DNA of 64,000 nt, taken from Bacteroidota bacterium. Lineage in GTDB: Bacteria > Bacteroidota > Bacteroidia > Chitinophagales > Chitinophagaceae. Position numbers and translations under genes: made by a program. Under the pieces are notes generated by a model, which searched no databases, was not told the DNA's origin, and worked only from the letters and a program-made list of their open reading frames with translations. The DNA is taken from positions 49,522 to 113,521 of the forward strand of contig JAFEAF010000012.1 in the NCBI GenBank assembly GCA_018266555.1, read 5' to 3'. Shown piece after piece: positions 1-9,351 of this stretch. The stretch's first letter is position 1; every line of letters starts with the position of its first letter.

Positions 1-1
1 T

Positions 2-343
2 CACCTGCAGCAGGAAGAAGAGATCATTTTTCCGTATATCAGGCAGATAGCTCATGCTTATGATAGCAAGGAATCTTATGCCAGCCTGCTGGTTCGTACA
101 TTACGAAAACCTGTGGAAGAGGTAATGAAACATGAACATGACTCTATTTCAAAAGTGCTTCACAACCTGAGAATAAAAACAAACAATTATGCCCCGCCTG
201 AGGATTCCTGTGTGAGCCACCAGGTGGCCTTTTCAAGATTAAAAGAGCTTGATAACGACCTGATGCAACATGTATTTTTAGAAAACGATATTCTTTTTCC
301 TAAAGCGATTTTCATGGAAAAAGAACTAACCAGGAAAGAATGA
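2..343 (+). CDS. ric: Iron-sulfur cluster repair di-iron protein (RIC/ScdA/YtfE family), 3' part
   Basis: The reading frame is already open at base 2, so the gene starts upstream of the window and only about 113 C-terminal residues are seen. They match the hemerythrin-like half of RIC proteins: an HLQQEEEIIFPYI helix, an EHDSISKVLHNLR helix, and HVFLENDILFP, which supply the His and Glu ligands of a di-iron site. RIC proteins repair iron-sulfur clusters damaged by nitric oxide or oxidants in the cytoplasm. It lies 67 bases upstream of a two-component pair, which suggests a nitrosative or oxygen stress module. The N-terminal ScdA domain cannot be seen here. Confidence 0.85.
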   Translation, partial: HLQQEEEIIFPYIRQIAHAYDSKESYASLLVRTLRKPVEEVMKHEHDSISKVLHNLRIKTNNYAPPEDSCVSHQVAFSRLKELDNDLMQHVFLENDILFPKAIFMEKELTRKE

Positions 344-410
344 GGTTTGCGATAAGACAATCCCTGACTCGTTACTGAATCATTATCTTAGCAGGAATAA
401 ACCAACATCA

Positions 411-1973
411 ATGCTACCGATAAGCGAACGGCAGGCATTTTTTTATACTATTTTAATATTAATCATCACCATTTTGATAGGCTATCTTACCAAGGGTAGC
501 TTTATACTGATTGGCGGGTTGGTGATAGGTATTTTCATGACTGCTTTTATACCCGGTAAACGTTCTACCCTTATTGTTTCACTTATCAGCGCTATGCTGA
601 TTATTCTTTTCGGTATCATTTATGAAGTCGACATGACTTCAATAACCACCATCATGCCACAACTGATCCGGTTGCTGGTCATTTTAGTTGCTTTGATTGT
701 TGTGAATCATCTTAAAAAATTATATACGGATATCAGGACGGACAAAACTCATATGACTTCTTTATTTGAAAATGCCACTGAAGGCATTATTTTGACCGAT
801 AAAGAAGGTAAAATTATTTTAATAAATCCTGCAGCCGAAAAAATGTTTGGTTATAATGCCATAGAGCTTTTTGGAAATACAGTAGAAGTGCTGATGCCGG
901 TGGCGTTCAAACAAGACCATGTCATCCAGAGGGAAGGTTTTTATAAATCTCCATCCAACCGGGCCATGGGCAATGGCCGTGATCTATTTGCGAAAAGAAA
1001 GGATAATACAGAATTTCCAGTTGAAGTGAGCCTGAGCCATTACCGGGAAAGAAATGAAATGTATGTTATTGCTTTTATTGTAGATATTACTCACCGGAAG
1101 GAGGCAGAAAGAAAGCTCATTCAACAAAAAAAAGAGCTGGAAAGAGTGACGGATCAAATACGAAAATTAAATGCAGAACTCGAAGGGAAGGTAGAAGAGA
1201 GGACAATAATCCTGAAAGAAGCTCTGCAAAAATTGGAAATGTCTCAAAAAGAATTAAGTGAAGCATTGGATAAGGAACGAGAATTGAATGAAATCAAAGG
1301 AAGATTTGTTTCAATGGCTTCTCATGAATTCAGAACGCCACTCAGTACGGTATTGTCGTCCGCTTCACTGCTTTCTAAATACACAGCGGCAGAAGACCAG
1401 GAAAAGCGGAACCGCCATATTGAAAAAATCAAGAGCTCTGTTAAGCATCTAAATGATATCCTGGAAGATTTTCTGTCACTTGGTAAGTTGGATGAAGGTA
1501 AAGTTGAATCCCATTTGTTAGATTTTGATTTGGAAAATTTTATTCATGAAACGGTTGATGAAATGAGGGGCCTTTTAAAAAACAATCAACAGGTGATCAT
1601 AGAACATTCCGGTGAAACTAAAATCCATTCGGATAAAAAGCTGTTGAAAAATATTATTATTAATCTTCTTAGTAATGCCATAAAATTCTCTGATGAGGGT
1701 GCTCTCATAGAGCTGAAAAGCAAAGTAAATGGCAGCGAAGCAACAATCCAGATTGCTGATAATGGATTGGGGATATCAAAAGAGGATCAGGAACATTTGT
1801 TCACCAGCTTTTTCAGAGGCAAAAACGTAACTAATATACAGGGTACCGGTATGGGGCTACATATTGTAAAACGATATATTGATTTATTAAATGGAACAGT
1901 AACTTTGCAAAGCCAGTTAAATAAAGGAACAACCATTACTTTTACAATTCCAGTAAACCAATCACAAAAATGA
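411..1973 (+). CDS. Membrane PAS-domain sensor histidine kinase, FixL-like PAS
   Basis: 520 residues. Four hydrophobic segments lie within residues 8-100, followed by a PAS domain at about 112-232, a coiled coil (about 230-295), a HisKA domain with phospho-acceptor His305 in SMASHEFRTPLS, and an HATPase_c domain with N box (NAIKFS), G1 (DNGLGI) and G2 (GTGMGLHIV). The PAS domain resembles FixL: when LMPVAFKQDH is aligned with the FixL heme-ligand segment, His170 falls on the proximal heme ligand and Arg190 (in GNGR) on the distal arginine. Heme binding is inference, since many non-heme PAS domains keep this His. The stop overlaps the downstream regulator start as ATGA, so the two are translationally coupled partners. 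Confidence 0.9.
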   Translation: MLPISERQAFFYTILILIITILIGYLTKGSFILIGGLVIGIFMTAFIPGKRSTLIVSLISAMLIILFGIIYEVDMTSITTIMPQLIRLLVILVALIVVNHLKKLYTDIRTDKTHMTSLFENATEGIILTDKEGKIILINPAAEKMFGYNAIELFGNTVEVLMPVAFKQDHVIQREGFYKSPSNRAMGNGRDLFAKRKDNTEFPVEVSLSHYRERNEMYVIAFIVDITHRKEAERKLIQQKKELERVTDQIRKLNAELEGKVEERTIILKEALQKLEMSQKELSEALDKERELNEIKGRFVSMASHEFRTPLSTVLSSASLLSKYTAAEDQEKRNRHIEKIKSSVKHLNDILEDFLSLGKLDEGKVESHLLDFDLENFIHETVDEMRGLLKNNQQVIIEHSGETKIHSDKKLLKNIIINLLSNAIKFSDEGALIELKSKVNGSEATIQIADNGLGISKEDQEHLFTSFFRGKNVTNIQGTGMGLHIVKRYIDLLNGTVTLQSQLNKGTTITFTIPVNQSQK

Positions 1974-3025
1974 AATCTGTTTTAGTAATTGACGATAATG
2001 AGGATATCCGGGATAATACGGCTGAAATATTGGATTTAGCCGGGTATAAAACATTTACCGCTGAGAACGGGAAAAAGGGGGTTGATATCGCCGTGAAAGA
2101 AAAACCGGATGTAATCGTTTGCGATATTATGATGCCTGAATTGGATGGGTATGGGGTATTGCATCTTCTTCGGAAAAACCAGGAAACATTAAACATTCCA
2201 TTCATTTTTTTAACTGCAAAAACAGAGCGAAGCGATTTCAGGAAAGGAATGGAAATGGGGGCTGATGATTATATCACCAAACCGTTTGAAGATATTGAGT
2301 TGCTGAATGCCATTGAGGTGCGCTTAAAGAAGAGCGAAATACTGGATCACAAATACGCCGCATCACCTCAGGGAATTACACAATTTATCAAAGATGTGAA
2401 AGGTTCAGGGCTGATGCAGCAACTGTCTGATCAATACAATATTGAATCATATAACAAAAAACAAGTCTTGTACCAGGAGGGAAAACGCCCCCGGTTTTTA
2501 TATTATTTAGTAAAGGGAAAAGTAAAAGGATATAAAACACATGAAGATGGGAAAGAATATATTACCGACCTGTTCAGTGAAGGCGATTTCATGGGATATC
2601 CTTCATTGATTGAAGATAAAAACTATGATGATTCCGCCCTGGTACTGGAAGATGCCGAGGTAATGCAGGTGCCGAAAGATGATTTCCTGCAAATGATTTA
2701 TGGAGATATTAATATTGCTGCAAAATTTATTCGAATCATTACTCAGAATGTAAAAGAAAAAGAAGAACGGCTGCTGAATCTTGCATATAGCTCACTTCGG
2801 AAAAGAGTGGCAAAAGCATTAGTGGATATTCATACCAAATTCAGCCCGCAGGGAGAAAATAAACCCATCGAAATTTCAAGAGAAGACATTGCACATTATG
2901 TCGGCACAGCTACTGAATCACTCATAAGAACGCTTAGTGATTTTAAAGCAGAGAAATTAATTGAAATCAGGGAAGGTAAAATTGTTATTTCCAATCTGGA
3001 CAAACTGAAAAATCTTCTTTACTGA
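1970..3025 (+). CDS. Response regulator with CRP/FNR-type output (REC-cNMP-HTH fusion)
   Basis: 351 residues. The receiver domain (1-125) has acidic residues Asp8-Asp9, phospho-acceptor Asp52 (CDIMMP), Thr82 and Lys104 (ITKP). A CRP-like beta-roll domain follows at about 150-265 and a winged HTH at about 285-345 (ISREDIAHYVGTATESLIRTL). No FNR-type N-terminal cysteine cluster is present, so the signal probably arrives by phosphorylation from the overlapping upstream kinase. It joins in one protein the roles split between FixJ and FixK in rhizobia. Targets are unknown; the adjacent RIC gene is an obvious candidate. Its 3' end overlaps the convergent S4 gene by 7 bases. Confidence 0.9.
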   Translation: MKSVLVIDDNEDIRDNTAEILDLAGYKTFTAENGKKGVDIAVKEKPDVIVCDIMMPELDGYGVLHLLRKNQETLNIPFIFLTAKTERSDFRKGMEMGADDYITKPFEDIELLNAIEVRLKKSEILDHKYAASPQGITQFIKDVKGSGLMQQLSDQYNIESYNKKQVLYQEGKRPRFLYYLVKGKVKGYKTHEDGKEYITDLFSEGDFMGYPSLIEDKNYDDSALVLEDAEVMQVPKDDFLQMIYGDINIAAKFIRIITQNVKEKEERLLNLAYSSLRKRVAKALVDIHTKFSPQGENKPIEISREDIAHYVGTATESLIRTLSDFKAEKLIEIREGKIVISNLDKLKNLLY

Positions 3026-3402
3026 TCTTCTAAAAAATCATTCATATCTCTTCGTTGTTTTTTGGTAGGACGGCCAATTTTGGTTTTTCTTTTCCCGATA
3101 TAAAATACGGTTGCCTGAAATTGTAATCGTTCTGTTTCCTCAGAAGGCGTAATATCAATATAATATTTTATGGCTTCTTCATATTTTACACGGCCGTGCA
3201 ATAAGCCTGTTACTTTGATTCGCCAGCGACGGGCATCGGTCTTCACTTCATATTCATCATCAACACTTACATTCTTTGCAGCTTTAACCGGCGACCCGTT
3301 ACACTTAATTTTTCCATGATCACATGCAGTGGCAGCTAAAGTCCTTGTTTTAAAAACCCGGATGGACCATAGATATTTATCAAGGCGGAGTTTTTCAGTC
3401 AC
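3019..3402 (-). CDS. hslR: RNA-binding S4 domain protein (Hsp15/HslR-like)
   Basis: Small S4-fold protein of about 127 residues beginning TEKLRLDKYLWSIRVFKTR, with a basic C-terminal tail (GKRKTKIGRPTKKQRRDM) typical of Hsp15. Hsp15 binds stalled 50S subunits carrying nascent chains. The start is placed at the GTG at 3402 because the S4 domain begins right after it. The frame stays open upstream to an ATG at 3459, but that extension (Tyr/Phe/Cys-rich) is unlike the family. The gene is convergent with the response regulator and its end overlaps it by a few bases. Confidence 0.82.
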   Translation of the reverse strand: MTEKLRLDKYLWSIRVFKTRTLAATACDHGKIKCNGSPVKAAKNVSVDDEYEVKTDARRWRIKVTGLLHGRVKYEEAIKYYIDITPSEETERLQFQATVFYIGKRKTKIGRPTKKQRRDMNDFLEDQ

Positions 3403-3482
3403 AATACGTAATATTAGAAAACAAAAATAAAAATGATATTTTTTAAAGCAATATTTCAAATTAAGATTTCTAACTTTAAATC

Positions 3483-3695
3483 ATGGTTTCGAAATTCAAA
3501 ACAGGAGATCATGTGATATGGAACTCGGAAGCGGGGTATGTTTCAGGTAAAATCATAAAAGTCCACATAAAAGATTTTAAATATAAAGGCTACACACATC
3601 ATGCTTCAGCAGACGATCCGCAATATGAAATAAAAAGTGATAAAACAGATCATATTGCTGCACATAAGGGGAAGGTTCTGAAAAAGATCAAATGA
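3483..3695 (+). CDS. DUF2945 (hypervirulence-associated TUDOR-like) small protein
   Basis: 70 residues matching the DUF2945/HVA1 TUDOR-like family: a basic N-terminus with GDHVIWNSEAGYVSGKI, then a DDPQYEIKSDKTDHIAAHKG segment. The function in bacteria is unknown; the SH3/TUDOR-like fold suggests nucleic acid or protein binding. It is divergent from the S4 gene, with about 80 bases between the two starts, and appears monocistronic. Confidence 0.75.
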   Translation: MVSKFKTGDHVIWNSEAGYVSGKIIKVHIKDFKYKGYTHHASADDPQYEIKSDKTDHIAAHKGKVLKKIK

Positions 3696-4134
3696 ACGAT
3701 TATGAAATATTAATGCAACTTGTTTTCCGAACTTAATAATAAAAGTTTAAAGCTGAAACCTGAAAGCAATCTTACCTTTTTAGAGGTATATTTCCCTGCG
3801 GAATAATAATCATCTCAGCTTTTAATGTCATTTAATTCAAAGCAAAAGTTGAATTTTTGCTAACGGATTTAAAATTAGTTTTTAAAAATATTGTTCAACT
3901 CCAATAAAAATTTCTAACTATTTTTAGGGCAAATCTTTAATAGTTCACACACAGTACATTATAGGAAATATTTCTGAAAAAAAATAATCAGGCTACCCAC
4001 AAAAACTCTCAGGGAAAAACCCGAAGGGAAAATTCATACTCAAAGTGGAGAACTCATTCGATAAAAGTATAAGATTAGCATAAAAATTGCCAATATTCTG
4101 TATCTCTGAATTTAAGAACGAATCGGCTAATCTT
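3696..4134. other. AT-rich intergenic spacer
   Basis: About 440 bases between the DUF2945 gene and the probable start of the CHU_C gene. It is AT-rich with no credible ORF, tRNA-like fold or strong terminator. It should hold the promoter of the secreted-protein operon, but no exact TAnnTTTG box was identified. Confidence 0.5.
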
Positions 4135-6078
4135 GTGAGAATCAAAAACCCTCTGTTAAACTACCTCATCCTGCTGATAACCACATTTATTGGTTATTCT
4201 TCCTATGCGCAGATACCTCCCCGGCAATGGGCTCATCACTATGGTGGCAGCAATGTTGACATTCCATATGTGATAAAATTTACGAATGATAGCGGAACCA
4301 TTGTTGGCGGATATACCAGTTCTAAAGATGGCGATGTACGCCCTCTGCCCAACCGTGATTACTGGGATCTCTGGGTATTGAAGCTGGATAAATGCGGAAA
4401 CATTCAATGGGAAAAATCATTTGGCGGAACAGGTTATGAAAGTGCAAGAGATGTAGCACAGACTTCTGATGGAGGATACATTGTTTTGGGCGAAACCAAT
4501 TCAACTGACGGTGGCGTGGTGGCCGGATACGGAGGCACAAAAGATATTTGGCTTTTAAAGCTTGATGCAAACGGAATCCTGCAATGGCAAAAAAGATATG
4601 GCGGCAGTGGCCTGGATATCGGTAATCATATTGAAATAATGAGTGATGGCAGTTACCTGATTGCAGCTTCGTCATCATCCAACGATGGTGACATAAAAGG
4701 AAATCACGGCTCCGGTGGATATACCGATGGTGTGTTGATGAAAATAAATTCTACCGGCACATTGCTGTGGAGTAAATGTTATGGAGGAAGTAAAAATGAA
4801 GAACTATTCGATTTTGAAATTATTAATGGCAACATTTACCTGGCAGGGTTTACAAATTCTGTGGATGGAGACATTCCTCCCGATCAAAAAAACTATGATG
4901 TATGGTTGCTGGCATTGGATCAAAACGGAAATAAAATATTCAGTAAAATTTATGGTGGATCGCAAAACGATGTGGCTTATTGTATGACAAAAGGCGCTGA
5001 TGGAACATTAACATTGGCGGGTTATACCACATCCAATGACGGCGATGTCAGCGGCGCTAAAGGAGCACAGGATTATTGGGTGCTGAATGTAGATACAAAA
5101 GGAAAACTAAACTGGCAAAAAGTATTGGGCGGTACGGATGCAGACTATGCCAAAACAATTATTACTGATAAAGACGGTGGATATATTGTTGGAGGTGTCA
5201 CTTATTCTGTTGATGGAGATATTTCAAATCCTCTTGGCGAAGCAGATTACTGGACTGTGAAGCTTAGTCCTGCAGGCAATGTGATATGGAAACAAAACTG
5301 GGGTGGCGCAGAAAATGATAATATGCGCTACATGATTCACAATCCTGTCAATGATGAATATTATCTTGCCGGTGATTCGGAATCTGGTGATGGCGATTTC
5401 AGCGATACCAAAGGAGAAACCGATTTTGGAATCATAAAACTGAAGCTGCCTGCAATACAAACCAAAGATTCCGCTGTATGTAATGTTAATGGTTTTATAG
5501 CAGCGCCGGACACTCTGAGGGATGTATGCGGAAACGATTCGGTTTATGTTACCTATAAACCGGTATTGATTAATGGACCTTTCAACAATATTCGAAAAGC
5601 TGATACCATTTTTTCGGGGCAAAGTGTAACGCTTCATGCCAATGGAAATGGCAATGTTTTTTGGTCATCTAATTCAACATTAAGTTGTACTGCCTGTACT
5701 GATCCTGTAGCATCTCCAATGGCTACTACTGTTTATACTGCTACAAATTATTTAGCTGATGGTTGCCAGGTTTCAGATCAGTTCACAGTTGTGGTGCTGA
5801 ATGACGCCATGGTCATGATGCCAACTGCTTTTACTCCTAATGGCGATGGATTAAATGATTTTTTTGGACCCATTGGAAAAGTGCCGGATGGGTATAGGTT
5901 TATGTTATATAACCGCAATGGCGAACTTGTTTTTAAAAGCAATTCAATTGGCGACAGGTGGAATGGAACTTATAAAGGTCAATTACAGCCTACCAGTGTA
6001 TTTATATATTTAATTGAATATAAAGATTTACAAAATAAACCTCATCAGCAAAAAGGTACCTTTCTGCTGATCCGGTAA
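4135..6078 (+). CDS. Secreted seven-repeat protein with CHU_C (T9SS type B) C-terminal domain
   Basis: About 647 residues from a GTG at 4135, which yields a good signal peptide (MRIKNPLLNYLILLITTFIG, cleavage near SYAQ). The frame extends upstream to a TTG at 4087, but that adds a non-signal extension. The body has seven repeats of 57-61 residues, each centred on an aromatic-GG[STA] motif, with GG codons near 4243, 4423, 4600, 4783, 4954, 5128 and 5302. Seven regular units suggest a beta-propeller. A short Cys-containing linker leads to a gliding-associated C-terminal domain (PTAFTPNGDGLNDFF to the end), the type B signal for type IX secretion. It is first in an operon with DUF1800 and DUF1501 genes. 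The molecular function is unknown. Confidence 0.85.
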   Translation: MRIKNPLLNYLILLITTFIGYSSYAQIPPRQWAHHYGGSNVDIPYVIKFTNDSGTIVGGYTSSKDGDVRPLPNRDYWDLWVLKLDKCGNIQWEKSFGGTGYESARDVAQTSDGGYIVLGETNSTDGGVVAGYGGTKDIWLLKLDANGILQWQKRYGGSGLDIGNHIEIMSDGSYLIAASSSSNDGDIKGNHGSGGYTDGVLMKINSTGTLLWSKCYGGSKNEELFDFEIINGNIYLAGFTNSVDGDIPPDQKNYDVWLLALDQNGNKIFSKIYGGSQNDVAYCMTKGADGTLTLAGYTTSNDGDVSGAKGAQDYWVLNVDTKGKLNWQKVLGGTDADYAKTIITDKDGGYIVGGVTYSVDGDISNPLGEADYWTVKLSPAGNVIWKQNWGGAENDNMRYMIHNPVNDEYYLAGDSESGDGDFSDTKGETDFGIIKLKLPAIQTKDSAVCNVNGFIAAPDTLRDVCGNDSVYVTYKPVLINGPFNNIRKADTIFSGQSVTLHANGNGNVFWSSNSTLSCTACTDPVASPMATTVYTATNYLADGCQVSDQFTVVVLNDAMVMMPTAFTPNGDGLNDFFGPIGKVPDGYRFMLYNRNGELVFKSNSIGDRWNGTYKGQLQPTSVFIYLIEYKDLQNKPHQQKGTFLLIR

Positions 6079-6104
6079 AAAGTGTTTAAGAAAAAATCAA
6101 CGCT

Positions 6105-7730
6105 ATGGATAGAAGAGATTTTTTTAAAGGTATCCGGAGGAATATAAAAGCCAATGGCAGGCGGAATAAAATGTTTGCAGGCTTAGCTCCATACACCGGA
6201 AGCTGGTCAACGAATGAAGTGTCGCATTTGCTCAAGCGCACCATGTTCGGTGCAACCAAAGCAGATGTGGATTATTTTCTGACTTTGACTCCTGATGCAG
6301 CTATTGATGAACTGTTAAATACAATGTCAGTACCAACACCACCTGTAAGAGATTACGGTTTAATAGAAGATGAATTTGGGGCGATGTGGGATGATGTGGG
6401 TGTACCACAGGGACAAACATGGGTGAACGATCCCAATATGTTGAGTAATATTAATGTCAGAAGCAGTATCAACAGTCTTCGTGTAGCAAGCTTGCGAAAA
6501 TGGTGGGCAGGTCTTATCATAAACCAGGGAAGAAGTATCCAGGAGAAAATGGTATTATTCTGGCATCATCATTTTTCTGTGCAGGAATCAGAAGTACAGG
6601 ATTCACAATTTTTATACAGGCATCATGCACTATTGCGCAGCAATGCGTTGGGAAATTTTAAAAATCTTTTAAAAGAAGTTTCAAAAGATCCGGCAATGCT
6701 TGTTCACTTGAATGGTTATGTAAACTCTAAACAGGCTCCTGATGAAAATTATGCCCGTGAGATGCAGGAATTATTTTCTGTAGGCCGGGGCAATGATTCT
6801 TTATATACCGAAAATGATGTGATTGCTGCCGCAAGAGTATTAACCGGATGGCGAATCAATGATGATCCGCTTAGTTCGTATAACGATCCAAGTTCACATG
6901 ATTCCGGTTCCAAAACATTTTCTGCTTTTTATAATAACACTACTATACCTGGTGGTTCCGGCGATCAGGAACTGGATGTATTGGTGAATATGATTTGTGC
7001 AACTACAGAATCAGCCCGTTTTATTTGCCGTAAACTTTATAAATGGTTTGTTTATTATGATATTGACGATACTGTTGAAACCGACGTTATTATTCCTATG
7101 GCCACTATACTGCAGAGTAATAATTTTGATATCAAACCTGCATTATCTGCTTTGCTGAAAAGCGAACATTTCTTTGATACGCTGAACCAGGCCTGTTATA
7201 TCAAAAGCCCGTTTGATATTGTAGTAGGTACATTACGTGAATTTAATGTAAGCTTCCCTGCCTATACAAACTATACAGCCGGCTATCCTTTATTTTATTC
7301 GTTATATCAAAATACCGCATTGATGCAGCAGGATTTGTTTCAGCCGCCTGATGTTTCGGGATGGCCTTCTTATTACCAGGAGCCGATGTATTATGAAATA
7401 TGGGTAAACAGCAACTCACTTCCCAAAAGAGCAGATTACACCGATGCTTTAGTAGAAGATGATGTAATTGATGTAAGAGCATTTGCCAACTATTCATCCA
7501 ATCCTGCAGACCCAAACCAACTAGTGAACGATATAACAGCATTGATGTTGCGTTATCCTTTATCTGCTAATTCTAAAAATTATGTAAAGAACCGCTTCTT
7601 GTTAAACAATACATCGAACGATGCTATATGGACCAATGCATGGAATAGCAATAACAATACTTTAATAAATAGTTCACTCAAGGAAATGTTTAAGTTTTTA
7701 ATGAACCTTCCTGAGTTTCATTTATGCTAA
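6105..7730 (+). CDS. DUF1800 domain-containing protein
   Basis: 541 residues. It has the family hallmarks: VSHLLKRTMFGATKADVDYF near residue 42, a WHHHF segment, YAREMQELFSVGRG, ARVLTGW, and a late DVSGWP. DUF1800 proteins are usually encoded next to DUF1501 proteins, as here (10-base gap), and the pair is thought to act outside the cytoplasm, but the biochemistry is not established. The N-terminus (MDRRDFFKGIRRNIKANGRR) contains an RRDFFKG stretch resembling a degenerate twin-arginine signal but lacks a clear hydrophobic core, so the export route is uncertain. Confidence 0.9.
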   Translation: MDRRDFFKGIRRNIKANGRRNKMFAGLAPYTGSWSTNEVSHLLKRTMFGATKADVDYFLTLTPDAAIDELLNTMSVPTPPVRDYGLIEDEFGAMWDDVGVPQGQTWVNDPNMLSNINVRSSINSLRVASLRKWWAGLIINQGRSIQEKMVLFWHHHFSVQESEVQDSQFLYRHHALLRSNALGNFKNLLKEVSKDPAMLVHLNGYVNSKQAPDENYAREMQELFSVGRGNDSLYTENDVIAAARVLTGWRINDDPLSSYNDPSSHDSGSKTFSAFYNNTTIPGGSGDQELDVLVNMICATTESARFICRKLYKWFVYYDIDDTVETDVIIPMATILQSNNFDIKPALSALLKSEHFFDTLNQACYIKSPFDIVVGTLREFNVSFPAYTNYTAGYPLFYSLYQNTALMQQDLFQPPDVSGWPSYYQEPMYYEIWVNSNSLPKRADYTDALVEDDVIDVRAFANYSSNPADPNQLVNDITALMLRYPLSANSKNYVKNRFLLNNTSNDAIWTNAWNSNNNTLINSSLKEMFKFLMNLPEFHLC

Positions 7731-7740
7731 ATCAAAACCT

Positions 7741-9351
7741 ATGAACAGGAGAAAATTTTTACACAATACCATACCAGCTGCCGTAGCCATGCCCGCATTA
7801 TTAAATAGATTTTCCTTTACAGCAATGGGACAGGAGAATAGCGCCTTGGGATGGCTGATGGGGCAAACTACCGATACCGATCATGTGTTTGTGCTGGTAC
7901 AGTTAAGCGGAGGGAATGATGGCCTTAACATGGTCATACCGCTGGATATGTATGCCAATTATTATAATGCGAGAACCAATGTGGCGATTCCTCAAAGCCA
8001 GGTGTTGCGTTTGGATGGAACCGATAAAACAGGTTTTCATCCGGCAATGACATCATTGCAGAATTTGTATAACAACGGGAAAGTAGCTGTTGTGCAATCG
8101 GTAGGATATGCAAATCCTAACTTTTCACATTTCCGTGCTACGGATATATGGAATAGTGGTGATACTACAGAAGACCGGAGGTCAAGAGTAAAAACTGGAT
8201 GGATGGGACGATATCTTGCAAATGAGTTTCCCGGTTATCCCGATGCCTATCCAAGTACCAGCATGCCTGATCCGCTGGCGATACAAATAAGTAGTGTTCC
8301 TACATTGACCGTGCAGGGAAATGTTTATTCAATGGGCTTGTCTATCACAGATCCTGAAGATATTTATTCATTTGTAAATCCATTTTCAGATTATCCCCTT
8401 AACTCGGCTCCTGCCAATAAAGAACTAAAATTTCTCCGGGTAGTTTCAGAAAAGACAAAAATCTATTCTGATTTAATCCGGGCGGCATATCAAAGAGCTT
8501 CTACGATGGCAACATACCCAACCAATAATTCATTGGCCGATCAGTTAAAAATTGTAGCTCGGTTAATCAAAGGTGGATTGAAAACAAGAGTATATACTGT
8601 CACAGTAGGTGGATTTGATACACATAAAAAACAGGTAAATGCCAGCGATACTACAACTGGTATGCATGCTAACCTGATGAAAAATCTTTCAGAAGGTGTT
8701 ACTGCATTTCAAAAAGACCTGGAGCTGATGAATCTGGATGACCGGGTGATGGGAATGACATTTTCTGAATTCGGGCGCCGTATTAAATCCAATGCGAGTC
8801 TTGGTACCGATCATGGCGCCGCAGCGCCTTTGATTATGTTTGGTACACATGCTAAAAAAGGAATACTGGGTAACAGTCCTGACATACCTTCCGATATACA
8901 GGTGGTAAATAATATTCCTTTCCAGTATGATTTCAGAAGTGTGTATGCTTCTGTGCTGGAACAATGGTTTTGTGTGAAGCAGCCTGCATTGAACGAGATA
9001 TTGTTGCAGAATTACCAATCATTACCTCTTGTAAAAGGCGGCCCCTGCGGGTTGCCCGATACACCGGATGATAATAATAATGCTGCGGATAAACTGTTGT
9101 TGAAAATGTGGCCAAGTCCTTATACCATCAGCGCCACCATTCAGTTTTCTACCAATGGCGGTCATACCATGATACAGCAGATTGATTCATTGGGGCGGGT
9201 GGTGAAAGTACTTACCAATAGAGACTATGCGGCAGGGACATATAATATAGACATATACAATGATGGCCTTGCATCGGGTGTTTACTTTATCCGGCTTCAG
9301 AATCAATCGTTGCAAAAGGTGCTTACTGTGTTGAAGATGCCCAATCAGTAA
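7741..9351 (+). CDS. DUF1501 family protein with T9SS type A sorting tail
   Basis: 536 residues. It starts MNRRKFLHNTIPAAVAMPALL, a twin-arginine-like signal. The DUF1501 (alkaline-phosphatase-superfamily-like) body shows VFVLVQLSGGNDGLN, YANPNFSHFRATDIW, a GGFDTH motif, FSEFGRR and GTDHGAAAP, which contribute the metal-site-like His/Asp residues. The last 80 residues form a Por-type tail with ISATIQFSTNGGHTMIQQID and GLASGVYFIRL, the type A signal for type IX secretion. A Tat-like signal together with a T9SS tail implies passage through the periplasm to the cell surface. It is the last gene of the three-gene secreted operon; substrate unknown. Confidence 0.9.
   Translation: MNRRKFLHNTIPAAVAMPALLNRFSFTAMGQENSALGWLMGQTTDTDHVFVLVQLSGGNDGLNMVIPLDMYANYYNARTNVAIPQSQVLRLDGTDKTGFHPAMTSLQNLYNNGKVAVVQSVGYANPNFSHFRATDIWNSGDTTEDRRSRVKTGWMGRYLANEFPGYPDAYPSTSMPDPLAIQISSVPTLTVQGNVYSMGLSITDPEDIYSFVNPFSDYPLNSAPANKELKFLRVVSEKTKIYSDLIRAAYQRASTMATYPTNNSLADQLKIVARLIKGGLKTRVYTVTVGGFDTHKKQVNASDTTTGMHANLMKNLSEGVTAFQKDLELMNLDDRVMGMTFSEFGRRIKSNASLGTDHGAAAPLIMFGTHAKKGILGNSPDIPSDIQVVNNIPFQYDFRSVYASVLEQWFCVKQPALNEILLQNYQSLPLVKGGPCGLPDTPDDNNNAADKLLLKMWPSPYTISATIQFSTNGGHTMIQQIDSLGRVVKVLTNRDYAAGTYNIDIYNDGLASGVYFIRLQNQSLQKVLTVLKMPNQ

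Noticed and set aside
4090..4110. Possible second copy of the mnmE attachment core (ATTCTGTATCTC)
   Set aside because: Only the first nine bases match the 18-base site and it lies 57 kb upstream on the wrong side.
4322..4678. Minus-strand ORF opposite the secreted repeat protein
   Set aside because: Shadow of the repeats in the plus-strand gene; no start context or family.
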